Below, one piece after another: positions 53,657 to 62,191 of a DNA stretch of 64,000 nucleotides. Under the pieces are notes generated by a model that saw nothing but the letters and a program-made list of their open reading frames with translations, searched no databases and was not told where the DNA came from. A program made the position numbers and the translations under genes. Each line of letters opens with the position of its first letter. The stretch's first letter is position 1. This DNA comes from Lentisalinibacter sediminis (GTDB lineage: Bacteria; Pseudomonadota; Gammaproteobacteria; Steroidobacterales; Woeseiaceae). The DNA is taken from positions 558,001 to 622,000 of the forward strand of contig NZ_JAPDRF010000003.1 of assembly GCF_040706615.1 (NCBI RefSeq), written 5' to 3'.

Positions 53657-55122
53657 GATTTCTTCTTGCGCTTCGTCTTCTTCTTCGCGGGTGCCGCAGC
53701 CGGTGCCTCCACCGCCGCCTTCAGCTCGGCGAGCGACTGGCGCAGGCATTCCACGAAGAAATCGATGTCCGGCAGGATGTGGCGGGCAGAGGTCACGTTG
53801 AAGGTGATCTCGCCGTTGTAGCTCGGGGTGCCGATGAACAGACCCATGCCGTCCGCCAGCGGCGCCATGCCGAACGAGTGCACGTTCAGCGCGCCGGCCA
53901 TGTACAGCGGCTGCTGCGGACCCGGCACGTTGGAGATGAACAGGTTGCAGACGCGCTGCGCGGCGCCGGCACGCAGCACGAGGCGACCGGCCAGCGCCTG
54001 GGTGGCGGCCGGGATGTGCCGGGAGATGTCGGTCATGAGCCGGGCGGAGACCCCCGACTTCGCCTCCTTGCTCTGCCGCGTGCCTGCCGTGATGGCGGCG
54101 AGACGGGCCAGCGGATCGGCCAGGTGGGTGTGCAGGCTCGCCGTCATCGCCGTGATCCGGTTGCCCGAGGCCTCCACGTCCACGCCCGTACTCTTGCCGG
54201 GGCGGGCGTTGATGGGCACCCAGGCCACCAGCGGGTCCTCGGGCAGCTCGCCGTGGTGCTCCAGGTAGCGGCGCAGACCGCCGGCGCAGACCGCCATCAC
54301 CACGTCGTTGATGGTGGCATTCTCCACCGCCTTGCGGATCTGCTTGAGGTCGTCGAGCGCGAAGATGGCGGCATCGAACATCTTGTGCGGACCCACCGGC
54401 ACGTTGAAGCGCGTGAACGGCACGCGCTTGCTCGTGCCGTCGTCGCGGCGGAGCGCCTTCTGCGCGAGGCCGGCCAGCGCCGGCACGGAGCGCACCACCG
54501 TGTTGGCCAGCTGGAACGGCTCGCGCACGTTGTTCACGAGGGCGCGGCCGGCCATCTCCCGCGGCGTCGGCTCCGCCGCCGGCTCCTCTTCCCGCCTGGG
54601 CACCACCAGCGCGGGCGTACCCAGCGCATCCACGTCCGACATGGCCGCGTAAAAGCGGATGACGGCGGCACCGTCCACGGCCGTGTGATGGAGCTTGGTC
54701 GCGATGGCATAGGCCCCGTCGGGAAAGCCCTCGATCCGGTCGAGGCCCTCGATCACGTACATCTCCCAGGGCGGGCGCTGCATGGCCAGCGGCCGGGAGT
54801 GATAGCGGGCCACATGGATGCAGAACTGGCGCCAGTCCCCCGGCTCGGGCAGCCGCCCGTGGGTGATGTGGTATTCGATGTCGAAGTACTCGTCGTCCGC
54901 CCAGTAGGGGAAGTCCAGTTCCAGCGGCACGCGCACGAGCCGCCGCCGGAAGATCGGCGAGGTGTGCAGCCGGCTCTCCACGTGGGCGATGATGTCCTTG
55001 AAGCGCACCTTGCCGCCCGGCGCGGTCGAGGGGTCGAAGACGTGCACACCCGTGACGTGGGTGAAGTTGTTCGCCGATTCCATGTACAGGAACTGGGCGT
55101 CCTGGGGGCTGAGCTGGTGCAT
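53653..55122 (-). CDS. Wax ester synthase/diacylglycerol acyltransferase (WS/DGAT)
   Basis: 489-aa bifunctional acyltransferase that esterifies fatty alcohols or diacylglycerol with acyl-CoA, producing wax esters and triacylglycerol granules. It starts LSPQDAQFLYMES, then shows the active-site H-H-x-x-x-D-G motif (HHTAVDG, about residue 144-150), PFTRFNVPVGPHKMFD, NDVVMAVCAGGLRRYLEHHGELP, and SNVPGPQQPLYMAGA and GLFIGTPSYNGEITFNVTS in the C-terminal half. The very basic Lys-rich tail (AKKKTKRKKKS) is unusual and ends exactly in a REP-derived stop codon. gpsA follows on the same strand. GlpK at 2.4 kb also fits the same pathway. Confidence 0.94.
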   Translation of the reverse strand: MHQLSPQDAQFLYMESANNFTHVTGVHVFDPSTAPGGKVRFKDIIAHVESRLHTSPIFRRRLVRVPLELDFPYWADDEYFDIEYHITHGRLPEPGDWRQFCIHVARYHSRPLAMQRPPWEMYVIEGLDRIEGFPDGAYAIATKLHHTAVDGAAVIRFYAAMSDVDALGTPALVVPRREEEPAAEPTPREMAGRALVNNVREPFQLANTVVRSVPALAGLAQKALRRDDGTSKRVPFTRFNVPVGPHKMFDAAIFALDDLKQIRKAVENATINDVVMAVCAGGLRRYLEHHGELPEDPLVAWVPINARPGKSTGVDVEASGNRITAMTASLHTHLADPLARLAAITAGTRQSKEAKSGVSARLMTDISRHIPAATQALAGRLVLRAGAAQRVCNLFISNVPGPQQPLYMAGALNVHSFGMAPLADGMGLFIGTPSYNGEITFNVTSARHILPDIDFFVECLRQSLAELKAAVEAPAAAPAKKKTKRKKKS

Positions 55123-55298
55123 GATCGCTACCTGGCGGCTGTGCGGGTGTATGCCGCAGTTTACCGCTACGGGGCGCCCATGGCAGCGGCTGGCGGCGCC
55201 CGGAGGGTCGGCGGGCCTGCATACGGTGCCGATCTGCGGTAACTTTGGGGGTTCGGGCCGCCACCCGGCGCCGGACAGGACACACAGAGGTAGATGCC

Positions 55299-56861
55299 AT
55301 GAGCAGCGGAGCAGCAGCGGCGGTCACGTCGACCCGCAAACCGATACGCACCGGCGAGGAGTACATCGACAGTCTGCGCGGCCGGGATCTGAAGGTCTGG
55401 CTGTTCGGCGAACTGGTGGAAGAGCCCGTCGACCACCCGATCATCCGGCCCTCCGTCAACGCCGTGGCGCGCACCTACGACCTCGCCGTCGAGAACCCGG
55501 AGCTCGCCACCGCCCTTTCGCCCTTCACCGGAGAGCGGGTGAACCGCTTTCTGCATGTCGCGCAATCGGCCGAGGACGTAGTGATGCAGAACAAGATGCA
55601 GCGTCGCCTCGGCCAGCTGACCGGCACCTGCTTCCAGCGCTGCGTTGGCATGGACGCATTGAACTCGCTGCATTCGGTCACGTACGAAATCGACGAGAAG
55701 CACGGCACGGACTACCACGCCCGCTTCACGGGGTTCGTGGCCGAGGCCCAGCGCGACGGCGTCGTGATCGGCGGCGCCATGACCGACGTGAAGGGCGACC
55801 GCAGCCTGCCGCCCCACAAGCAGGCGGACCCGGACCTCTTCGTCCACGTCACGAGGCGCAACGACGAAGGCGTCTGGATCACCGGCGCCAAGGCCCATCA
55901 GACCGGCTGCCTGAACTCCCACTGGCTGATCGTCATGCCGACCATGCGTCTCGGCGAAGGCGACGAGGACTATGCCATCGTCGGCGCCATCCCGGTGGAG
56001 GCCGAGGGCATCACCTACATCTACGGCCGCCAGTCCTGCGATACCCGGGCCATGGAAGGCGGCGACATCGACACCGGCAACAACGAGTACGGCGGCCAGG
56101 AGGCGATGGTCATCTTCGACGACGTCTTCATCCCCTGGGACCGGGTCTTCATGCACGGCGAGTACGAGTACGCGGCAATGCTGGTGGAGCGCTTCACCTG
56201 CTATCACCGCAGGAGCTACGTGTGCAAATCCGGCGTGGGCGACGTGCTGATCGGTGCGGCGGCCACCGTGGCCGAGTACAACGGCGCGGACAAGGCCTCC
56301 CACATCAAGGACAAACTCACCGAGATGACCCATCTCAACGAGACCATCTACTCGACGGGCATCGCCGCGAGCTATCAGTCCCACGAGCTGAAGTCCGGCG
56401 CCTGGATCTGCGACGACATGATCGCCAACGTCTGCAAGCACCATGTGACGAAGATGCCCTACGAGATCGGCCGACTGGCCCAGGACCTCGCGGGCGGGCT
56501 CGTGGTGACCCTGCCCTCCCAGAAGGACTTCGAGAGCCCGGAGATCGGCGGCCTGCTGGAGAAGTACCTCAAGGGCCGTGCGGACATCCCCACCGAGAAC
56601 CGCATGCGCATCCTGCGGCTGATCGAGAACATGACCATGGGCCGCAACGCCGTCGGCTATCTCACCGAATCCATGCACGGCGCCGGCTCGCCCCAGGCCC
56701 AGCGCATCCAGATCGCCCGCGCCGCCCAGATGGACTTCAGGAAGGCCCTGGCGAAGGAACTCGCCGGCATCGACGAGACCGAGCGCGAGCAGGTCCTGGA
56801 GACGTTCACGGACTACTTCGCGCGGGTATTCGCGACGGCGGAACCGAAGGCAAAGGCATAG
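55299..56861 (+). CDS. 4-hydroxybutyryl-CoA dehydratase-like (HpaB/AbfD family)
   Basis: 520-aa member of the 4-hydroxyphenylacetate-3-hydroxylase fold. It shows the [4Fe-4S] signature of 4-hydroxybutyryl-CoA dehydratase/vinylacetyl-CoA isomerase: Cys111 and Cys115 (TGTCFQRCVGMDAL), His303 and Cys309 (CYHRRSYVCKSGVGD). The flavin-fold strand VKGDRSLPPHKQADPDLFVHV and the block GLLEKYLKGRADIPTENRMRILRLIENMTMG also match. The spacing His to Cys is one residue shorter than the H-x6-C I recall for the clostridial enzyme. The enzyme would dehydrate 4-hydroxybutyryl-CoA to crotonyl-CoA using a flavin radical mechanism. ATG 55299 follows AGAGG. A flavin monooxygenase role is excluded if the cluster ligands are real. 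Confidence 0.8.
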   Translation: MSSGAAAAVTSTRKPIRTGEEYIDSLRGRDLKVWLFGELVEEPVDHPIIRPSVNAVARTYDLAVENPELATALSPFTGERVNRFLHVAQSAEDVVMQNKMQRRLGQLTGTCFQRCVGMDALNSLHSVTYEIDEKHGTDYHARFTGFVAEAQRDGVVIGGAMTDVKGDRSLPPHKQADPDLFVHVTRRNDEGVWITGAKAHQTGCLNSHWLIVMPTMRLGEGDEDYAIVGAIPVEAEGITYIYGRQSCDTRAMEGGDIDTGNNEYGGQEAMVIFDDVFIPWDRVFMHGEYEYAAMLVERFTCYHRRSYVCKSGVGDVLIGAAATVAEYNGADKASHIKDKLTEMTHLNETIYSTGIAASYQSHELKSGAWICDDMIANVCKHHVTKMPYEIGRLAQDLAGGLVVTLPSQKDFESPEIGGLLEKYLKGRADIPTENRMRILRLIENMTMGRNAVGYLTESMHGAGSPQAQRIQIARAAQMDFRKALAKELAGIDETEREQVLETFTDYFARVFATAEPKAKA

Positions 56862-56885
56862 CGCCGGCGCGGCTGCCCGCACCCG

Positions 56886-58748
56886 ATGTCCGAAGAGCGC
56901 AAGCGCGAGTCCGAGGACAACGGCAGCGAGCCGATCGCCTCCATCGAGGAGTCCGGCACCGGCACGGCCGACCAGCCCGACATCGTCGCGGCCACCGCCC
57001 GGTGGCTGGTGCCGCTGATCCGCCCGGCCGTCCTGGTGCTGCTGGCCGGCCTCGGCGCCGGCCTCTGGGTCTCGGCGAACGTCGACCGGCAGTGGGTCGA
57101 GCAGAAGGTCACCTATAACGTCTACGAGAACGATGCCGGCCGGCTGGTGTACGTGGAGCGGGGCCGGGAGAAGCGCGTGCTCGACGTCGTGCCGTACGCC
57201 GAGTCGCCGCTGCGCCAGGCGGCCCTGGACGAACTGGTGGGCGAGCCGCCGCTGGAGGAGCAGTGGGTCGTCGAGACGGTACCCGCCGACGACGGCAGCG
57301 AGCGCCGCTATTCCCTGCTGGAGCCCACCTATCACTTCGGTCCGTGGTCGCTGCTGCCGGCAGCCATCGCCATCGCGCTCTGTCTCCTGACCCGCGAGGC
57401 GCTGACCGCCCTCTTCGCCGGGGTCGTCACGGGCGCGTTCATGCTCGGGCAGTTCGACATCACCAACGCGGTACTGCTGCCGAGCCTCGCCAGCGAGAGC
57501 GCCGCCGCCATCCTGCTGCTCTATCTCTGGCTTGTGGGCGGCCTAATGGGCATCTGGTCGCGCACGGGTGCGGCGCAGGCCTTCGCGGAATTCATGACTA
57601 CGCACTTCGTGAAGGGTCCGCGCTCCGCCAAGCTCGTCTCCTGGCTGATGGGCGTCATCTTCTTCCAGGGCGGCACCATCAGTGTGGTGCTGGTCGGCAC
57701 CATTGTTAAACCGGTAGCGGACAAGGAGCGCGTCAGCCACGAGGAACTCGCCTACATCGTCGACTCCACGGCCTCGCCCATCGCCTCGGTGCTGGCGTTC
57801 AACGCCTGGCCCACCTACGTGCAGGCGTTCATCTTCATTCCGGGCGTCGCCTTCCTGGCGACTGAAGAGGAGCGCGTCCGCTTCTTCTTCCAGAGCGTGC
57901 CGTTCAGCTTCTATGGCATCCTGGCGGTGCTGGGGACACTGCTGCTCTCGCTCGGCATCACGCGCTTCGCCGGCCCGGGCATACGGGCCGCCCGCAGGCG
58001 CGCGCGGGAGACCGGCGAGCTGGACGCCCCCGGCGCCATCCCCATGAGCGCGAAGGAGTTGCACGCGAGCCACGTGCCGCCCGGCTACCGGCCCCAGGTG
58101 GCCGAATTCTTCGTACCGCTGGCGCTGCTGATCGCCATCGCCGTCGGCACCTTCGTGGCCATGGGCACGCCGCGGGTGAACTGGGCCTTCGGCGCGGCAC
58201 TGCTGCTGTCGGTGCTGGTGGCGCTGTTCAAGGGCATGCACCTCGGCCAGGTCATCGAAGGCATCGGCGACGGGCTGAAGGGCGTGGTACTCGCCTCGGT
58301 CATCCTGATGCTGGCGGTCACCATCGGCGGCATCAGCCAGGAGATCGGCGCCGGCACCTACCTGGTGCAGCAGCTCGGCGAACGCATCCCGTACTGGGCG
58401 CTGCCGGTGGCGCTGCAGCTCATGACCATGATCATCGCCTTCTCCACCGGTACCAGCTGGGGCACCTATGCCATCGCCTTCCCGCTGGCGATGCCGCTGG
58501 CCTGGACCGTGGGCCAGGTGCAGGAGGTCGCCAACCCCGAAATATACCTATCCATCTGCTTCGCGACGGTGCTCAACGGCAGCGTCTACGGCGACCAGTG
58601 CTCGCCGATCTCCGACACCACCATCCTCTCGGCCATGACGACCGGCTGCGACCTCATGGACCACGTGAAGACCCAGATCGTGCCGGCCAGCTACGCGGCC
58701 GGCCTCGCGGCCCTGCTCTGGACCCTGGCCGCCTACACCGTCGCCTGA
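56886..58748 (+). CDS. NhaC-family Na+/H+ antiporter
   Basis: 620-aa polytopic membrane protein of the NhaC/ion-transporter superfamily. A signal-anchor-like helix (46-65) and a large periplasmic or loop insertion (about 66-150) come before the transport core. The core includes the QGGTISVVLVGTIVKPVADK helix break, SHEELAYIVDSTASPIASVLAFNAWPTYV, and the C-terminal FSTGTSWGTYAIAFPLAMPLAW and GSVYGDQCSPISDTTILSAMTTGCDLMDHVKTQ, conserved in the family for ion binding. The N-terminal charged stretch (MSEERKRESEDNGSEP) and the insertion are longer than in NhaC. It begins 24 bp after the dehydratase, so may be cotranscribed. Sodium-driven uptake of an organic anion is an alternative. Confidence 0.85.
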   Translation: MSEERKRESEDNGSEPIASIEESGTGTADQPDIVAATARWLVPLIRPAVLVLLAGLGAGLWVSANVDRQWVEQKVTYNVYENDAGRLVYVERGREKRVLDVVPYAESPLRQAALDELVGEPPLEEQWVVETVPADDGSERRYSLLEPTYHFGPWSLLPAAIAIALCLLTREALTALFAGVVTGAFMLGQFDITNAVLLPSLASESAAAILLLYLWLVGGLMGIWSRTGAAQAFAEFMTTHFVKGPRSAKLVSWLMGVIFFQGGTISVVLVGTIVKPVADKERVSHEELAYIVDSTASPIASVLAFNAWPTYVQAFIFIPGVAFLATEEERVRFFFQSVPFSFYGILAVLGTLLLSLGITRFAGPGIRAARRRARETGELDAPGAIPMSAKELHASHVPPGYRPQVAEFFVPLALLIAIAVGTFVAMGTPRVNWAFGAALLLSVLVALFKGMHLGQVIEGIGDGLKGVVLASVILMLAVTIGGISQEIGAGTYLVQQLGERIPYWALPVALQLMTMIIAFSTGTSWGTYAIAFPLAMPLAWTVGQVQEVANPEIYLSICFATVLNGSVYGDQCSPISDTTILSAMTTGCDLMDHVKTQIVPASYAAGLAALLWTLAAYTVA

Positions 58749-58881
58749 CCCCATCGTGCTTCGCCTCGACCGGCCCACCGAGCACCGCATCGACGCTTGA
58801 ACGGCTAACCGGGGCGTTCGAAGATCGCATACCGTAATATCGTCCACCGTCGATGACCGACCCAGCCGGAGGATTCCGACC

Positions 58882-58899
58882 ATGACTGCACCACTATGA
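58882..58899 (+). CDS. Five-codon minicistron (MTAPL) overlapping the NfeD-like gene
   Basis: Reads ATG ACT GCA CCA CTA TGA, preceded by GGAGG (58868-58872) at a good distance. Its TGA overlaps the ATG of the following gene (58896) in a TATGA junction. The NfeD-like gene has no Shine-Dalgarno sequence of its own at correct spacing, so its translation could depend on reinitiation after this mini-ORF. The peptide itself is unlikely to have a function. It could be chance. Confidence 0.35.
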   Translation: MTAPL

Positions 58900-59315
58900 A
58901 GCGTTATTCCCCGATGTGGTGGCTGGTCATCCTTCCTACCTCGATAACGGTAGGCGGGACATCCGTTCTGCTTGCCAGCCTCCTTACGGACTGGGGCATC
59001 TTCACGATCCTCGCCGTCGCGGCCGTCGCAACCGCCCTCGCCGATCTGGCGCTGGCTGCCTGGATGGAGTCGATCGCGCCGACCAGGGTTCACATCGGTC
59101 CGGGCGAGAAGCACCTGGTGTCCGACCTGCCCTCCGAGAAGGCCGTCGTCGTTACAGGTTTCGACTCCGTCCCGCACGGCCAGGTTTCGATAAGGGGCGA
59201 GACGTGGCGAGCCGTTAGGGCACCCGGCGATACCGGAGCCCTTGCCACCGGGATGGCTGTGAACGTCGTTGACCGTGAGGGCCTGACATTGATCGTGTCC
59301 AGCCTGCCCCGATAG
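58896..59315 (+). CDS. NfeD-like small membrane protein
   Basis: 139 aa with two helices (about 8-30 and 36-56) and a C-terminal OB-like barrel (about 72-139: VSDLPSEKAVVVTGFDSVPHGQVSIRGETWRAVRAPGDTGALATGMAVNVVDREGLTLIVSSL). The pattern G-x-V-x-I-x-G-E-x-W-x-A...G-x-x-V-x-V-V-x-x-x-G-x-T-L-x-V is that of NfeD C-terminal domains, which work with SPFH/stomatin proteins. No stomatin-like gene is adjacent. An assignment to NfeD is from pattern only. Translational start discussed with the mini-ORF just upstream. Confidence 0.65.
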   Translation: MKRYSPMWWLVILPTSITVGGTSVLLASLLTDWGIFTILAVAAVATALADLALAAWMESIAPTRVHIGPGEKHLVSDLPSEKAVVVTGFDSVPHGQVSIRGETWRAVRAPGDTGALATGMAVNVVDREGLTLIVSSLPR

Positions 59316-59336
59316 CGGCGGGCATCGACCTCCCGG

Positions 59337-60347
59337 CTACTGCAGTACCTGCTTCGGTGTCCGGTCGCTGTAGTAGAGTCCCCAGTGCTTCTCGGCCTTG
59401 TCCATCGGGTTGGCCCCGTCGAACCCGCCCTTCCACCTTTCGTCGAATGACGTGAAGTAGAAAGAGACGACCTTGTTGCGGTCTACCCACGGATCGTACT
59501 GGTTGAAGAAGACTTCCTGCTCGGGCTCGCCCGCTTTACCGATCAATCCGCCTTCGTAGCTGCCGTCGTCATACACGCGGCTCGTCGGCCAGCCGGTCTC
59601 GCAGTAGGCGATCTTGTGGTCGGGATGACGGCTCTGTATGTCGCGGTAGATCGACTCCGTCCATTCCATCGCGACGTCCAGCGTCTTGTCGTTCCAGAAC
59701 GCATAGGCATGCAGGCAGATGAAGTCCAGCTCGTCGGCCACCCGGCGGGCCTGGGGCTTGTTCCAGAAGTTGTAGTCGTCCGCCACCGTCACCGGTTGGT
59801 CTATGCTTTCGCGCACCTGCCGGATCTTCTCGATGACACCGTCCATGTCATCGATGCGGTGGTACGACCAGTCGACGAATATCTCGTTGCCGACGTTGAC
59901 CGCGATAATGATATCGCTGAAGCGATTGGCGTACTCGATCGCGAGCCTCACCTGCTCGTCATTCTCCTGCTCGGTCTTGTGGGCGTCCAGCCAGATGCCC
60001 TGCATGACCCGGATCGGCAGGTCGTGCTCCTCGATCACCTCCAGGATGTTCCGCGCCTGTTCATCCGCGCCGTAGAGGCGGATCAGGTTCCACCGTGGCG
60101 CGAGAATCGTGAGGTCTTCGAGAATGTGCTCTTCCGACGTCAGGGCCTCGCCGGGCGCTTCGCCGTCCCGGTAGGCACCATACGAGATTCCGTTGCCGAT
60201 CCATTTGCCGTCGAGCATCGGCTCGAAAGTGCGTTTCGTCACGGCGCTACTCTCCGCAACGTCGGTGTCCCCGTCGGGAGTCGTCGAACCGCAGGCTGCC
60301 AGCGCCAGGGCCGCCGCAATGGGTACCCAGAAGTTCCGATATCTCAT
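59337..60347 (-). CDS. GH17-like glucanase lipoprotein
   Basis: 336 aa. Lipoprotein signal with lipobox ALAAC (Cys19). Single TIM-barrel domain with ISYGAYRDGE near the first strand, LIRLYG, MQGIWLDAHK, acid/base Glu155 in NVGNEIF and nucleophile Glu250 in CETGWPTS, the two catalytic glutamates of glycoside hydrolase family 17 (1,3-beta-glucan hydrolases or transglycosylases). It should sit in the periplasm or outer membrane and cut or remodel beta-glucan, such as algal laminarin or the cell's own periplasmic glucans. No susCD-type or glucan synthase gene is nearby. Divergent from a membrane protein gene across about 170 bp. Confidence 0.85.
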   Translation of the reverse strand: MRYRNFWVPIAAALALAACGSTTPDGDTDVAESSAVTKRTFEPMLDGKWIGNGISYGAYRDGEAPGEALTSEEHILEDLTILAPRWNLIRLYGADEQARNILEVIEEHDLPIRVMQGIWLDAHKTEQENDEQVRLAIEYANRFSDIIIAVNVGNEIFVDWSYHRIDDMDGVIEKIRQVRESIDQPVTVADDYNFWNKPQARRVADELDFICLHAYAFWNDKTLDVAMEWTESIYRDIQSRHPDHKIAYCETGWPTSRVYDDGSYEGGLIGKAGEPEQEVFFNQYDPWVDRNKVVSFYFTSFDERWKGGFDGANPMDKAEKHWGLYYSDRTPKQVLQ

Positions 60348-60520
60348 GGAGCCAGTCCTTTGTCATTCTTGTGTCGCTGCATAACTTACTACACGGACGC
60401 GCTCCGTTCCTCCCTTCCCGCGCACTTCACATATCCACGATTGCCAGACGGCGAAATCCGTCCTAGCGTGAAATGGGGAGAGGAATGGCAGGGAAGCCAG
60501 GACGTCACGAGGAGAAGACC

Positions 60521-61318
60521 GTGACAGACTACATCAGAAAAAGCATCAAAAAGGGGCAGATGGCCGAGTCCCAGGCGGATGTGGCGCTGCGTCCCGAGGG
60601 GCGCCGGCAGAGCGGCGAATTGCGCCACGGCGAGTGGATCCGGCAGGCCGAGTCGCAGCTGAAATCGAGACGATTCACGAATCCGCTGTTCGCACTCGTG
60701 GTCGTGTTCGCGTTCCTCTTCGGTGGGTCGCTGTATCTGTTCGAGAACCTGCCGGTCATGGCCGGCGATCCGATGTACGCGATCAAGATCACCGTGGCCA
60801 GCTTCTTCGCGGTGAGCCTCGGTTTCATCCTCTCGGTGTGGTGGAACGCCACCTCCCGCTTCGATGCCAAGCTGCGGGAGGCCGAGAGAATCGATCGGGA
60901 GTACCGCGAACTGCTGATCGGCTTCTCGGACAGCCTGTTCGATATCATCAACGCGCTGAACACGCTGGCCACGAAGCCGCCGAAGCCCTTCGTGGTCGCC
61001 ACGGAGTTCCTGCTCGGCGAGTACATCCACCTGCTGCAGAGCCAGCTGCAGCGCTACGGTGACTACATCGCCGGACTGGGCTTCGACGCGACGGGCTTTC
61101 TCGACGAGAAGATCCGCATCTTCGAGGGCATCCGCGAGCGGGCCAGCCTGTCCATCAAGGGCATGCCGAAGGAGATCGAGTCGCTGTTCGTGGACAGCCT
61201 GAACCTGCAGACCGAGAAGCTGCTCGATCCGCAGGCACGGCGTCAGAAGAGCCTGCAGGAGACGCTGGCGGACCTCGGTACGGCGGAGAAAGGGCCGGAA
61301 CTCAAGCGCGCCGGCTAG
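60521..61318 (+). CDS. Hypothetical two-helix membrane protein
   Basis: 265-aa protein not recognised. The N-terminus is basic and polar (YIRKSIKKGQMAE...ALRPEGRRQSGELRHGEWIRQAESQLKSRR), then come two helices (about 57-77 and 88-110) with a short loop MAGDPMYAIK, and a helical, charged C-terminal half of about 150 residues predicted to be cytosolic and partly coiled (EAERIDREYRELLIGFSDSLFDIINALNTL, RIFEGIRERASLSIKGMPKEI). I use GTG 60521, preceded by GGAGAA; ATG 60473 adds 16 unconserved-looking codons. It could be a signalling or scaffold protein; neighbours give no help. Confidence 0.7.
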   Translation: MTDYIRKSIKKGQMAESQADVALRPEGRRQSGELRHGEWIRQAESQLKSRRFTNPLFALVVVFAFLFGGSLYLFENLPVMAGDPMYAIKITVASFFAVSLGFILSVWWNATSRFDAKLREAERIDREYRELLIGFSDSLFDIINALNTLATKPPKPFVVATEFLLGEYIHLLQSQLQRYGDYIAGLGFDATGFLDEKIRIFEGIRERASLSIKGMPKEIESLFVDSLNLQTEKLLDPQARRQKSLQETLADLGTAEKGPELKRAG

Positions 61319-61345
61319 TGTCCTGTCTCGCTAATTCGCAGCCTT

Positions 61346-62191
61346 TCAGCGCCTGACCCGGCCCACCAGCTCCACCGTCGTGCCTTTCTCCGACACGGCG
61401 GTGGCGCTACCCGTGATGCGGAAGGCGGTGTGGCCGGCCGCATCGCTCAGCACCAGTACGCGCCCCGCGGCGGTCCGGTTCGCGGCCGGCAGGTCGACGA
61501 ACTCGACCGGATCGGTCGCTGCCACGGCTCCGGCGAGTGCCAGGGTATCGGTAAGCTCCGGCCAGATGCCGGCCGGCAACTCGCGCAAAGACAGCCCTGC
61601 CTGCGCAGGCCGAACGCGGATCGTGACATCGATCGGCTCCACGGTGACCCACGTCAGACCGGAGATACCCGCGGCCTGGACCGGGCCGGCGCCGAGGCGG
61701 CGCAGCACGGCGTCCGACGCTTCGAGCGCCCGCCCGAACGCCTCGCCGGCAGCCGGCTCGGGCGGTAATTCCGGCTCGCCCACGGCGATTTCCAGAGTGG
61801 CAGTGCTGCGGCGGTCCTCCCGGTCCGTCAGCGTCACCAGGAAGAGATATTCGCCGTCCGCCGCCAGCCGCTCGTTGATGTAAGGGCTGAAATCCAGCGT
61901 GACGTCGTAGGCCTGCAGCGGACGGGATTCCAGTCCGAACAGCGGGAACAGGGAACGATCCGGCGTGGTGGCCAGGTCGGCCTCGAACTCACCCTGCCGG
62001 ATAACCAGGGAAGCGATGCGCGCGGGTGCTTCCGCCCGCAGGCGCACCGGCGGGAATTCGCCGGGCTCACCGCGCTGGGTGCTCGTGATGGCGAAACCCT
62101 GGGCCGTGAGGCGGGGTGGCTCGGAGGCCACGGCGAGTGTCGTGGTCGCCAGGATGAGCAGAATGCCGGCGGCCAGATGGCGGGTAATCAT
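61346..62191 (-). CDS. Hypothetical secreted protein
   Basis: 281 aa with signal peptide (about 1-23, LLILATTTLAVASE). The mature part has two beta-rich regions: the first (about 25-135) resembles an Ig-like or cohesin-like sandwich (RLRAEAPARIASLVIRQGEF...YDVTLDFSPYINERLAADGEYLFLVTLTDREDR), the second (about 150-281) ends VSEKGTTVELVGRVRR. No cysteine in the mature protein, no catalytic motif. The ATGA overlap with the double-SDR gene places it downstream in the same leftward message. Function unknown. Confidence 0.7.
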   Translation of the reverse strand: MITRHLAAGILLILATTTLAVASEPPRLTAQGFAITSTQRGEPGEFPPVRLRAEAPARIASLVIRQGEFEADLATTPDRSLFPLFGLESRPLQAYDVTLDFSPYINERLAADGEYLFLVTLTDREDRRSTATLEIAVGEPELPPEPAAGEAFGRALEASDAVLRRLGAGPVQAAGISGLTWVTVEPIDVTIRVRPAQAGLSLRELPAGIWPELTDTLALAGAVAATDPVEFVDLPAANRTAAGRVLVLSDAAGHTAFRITGSATAVSEKGTTVELVGRVRR

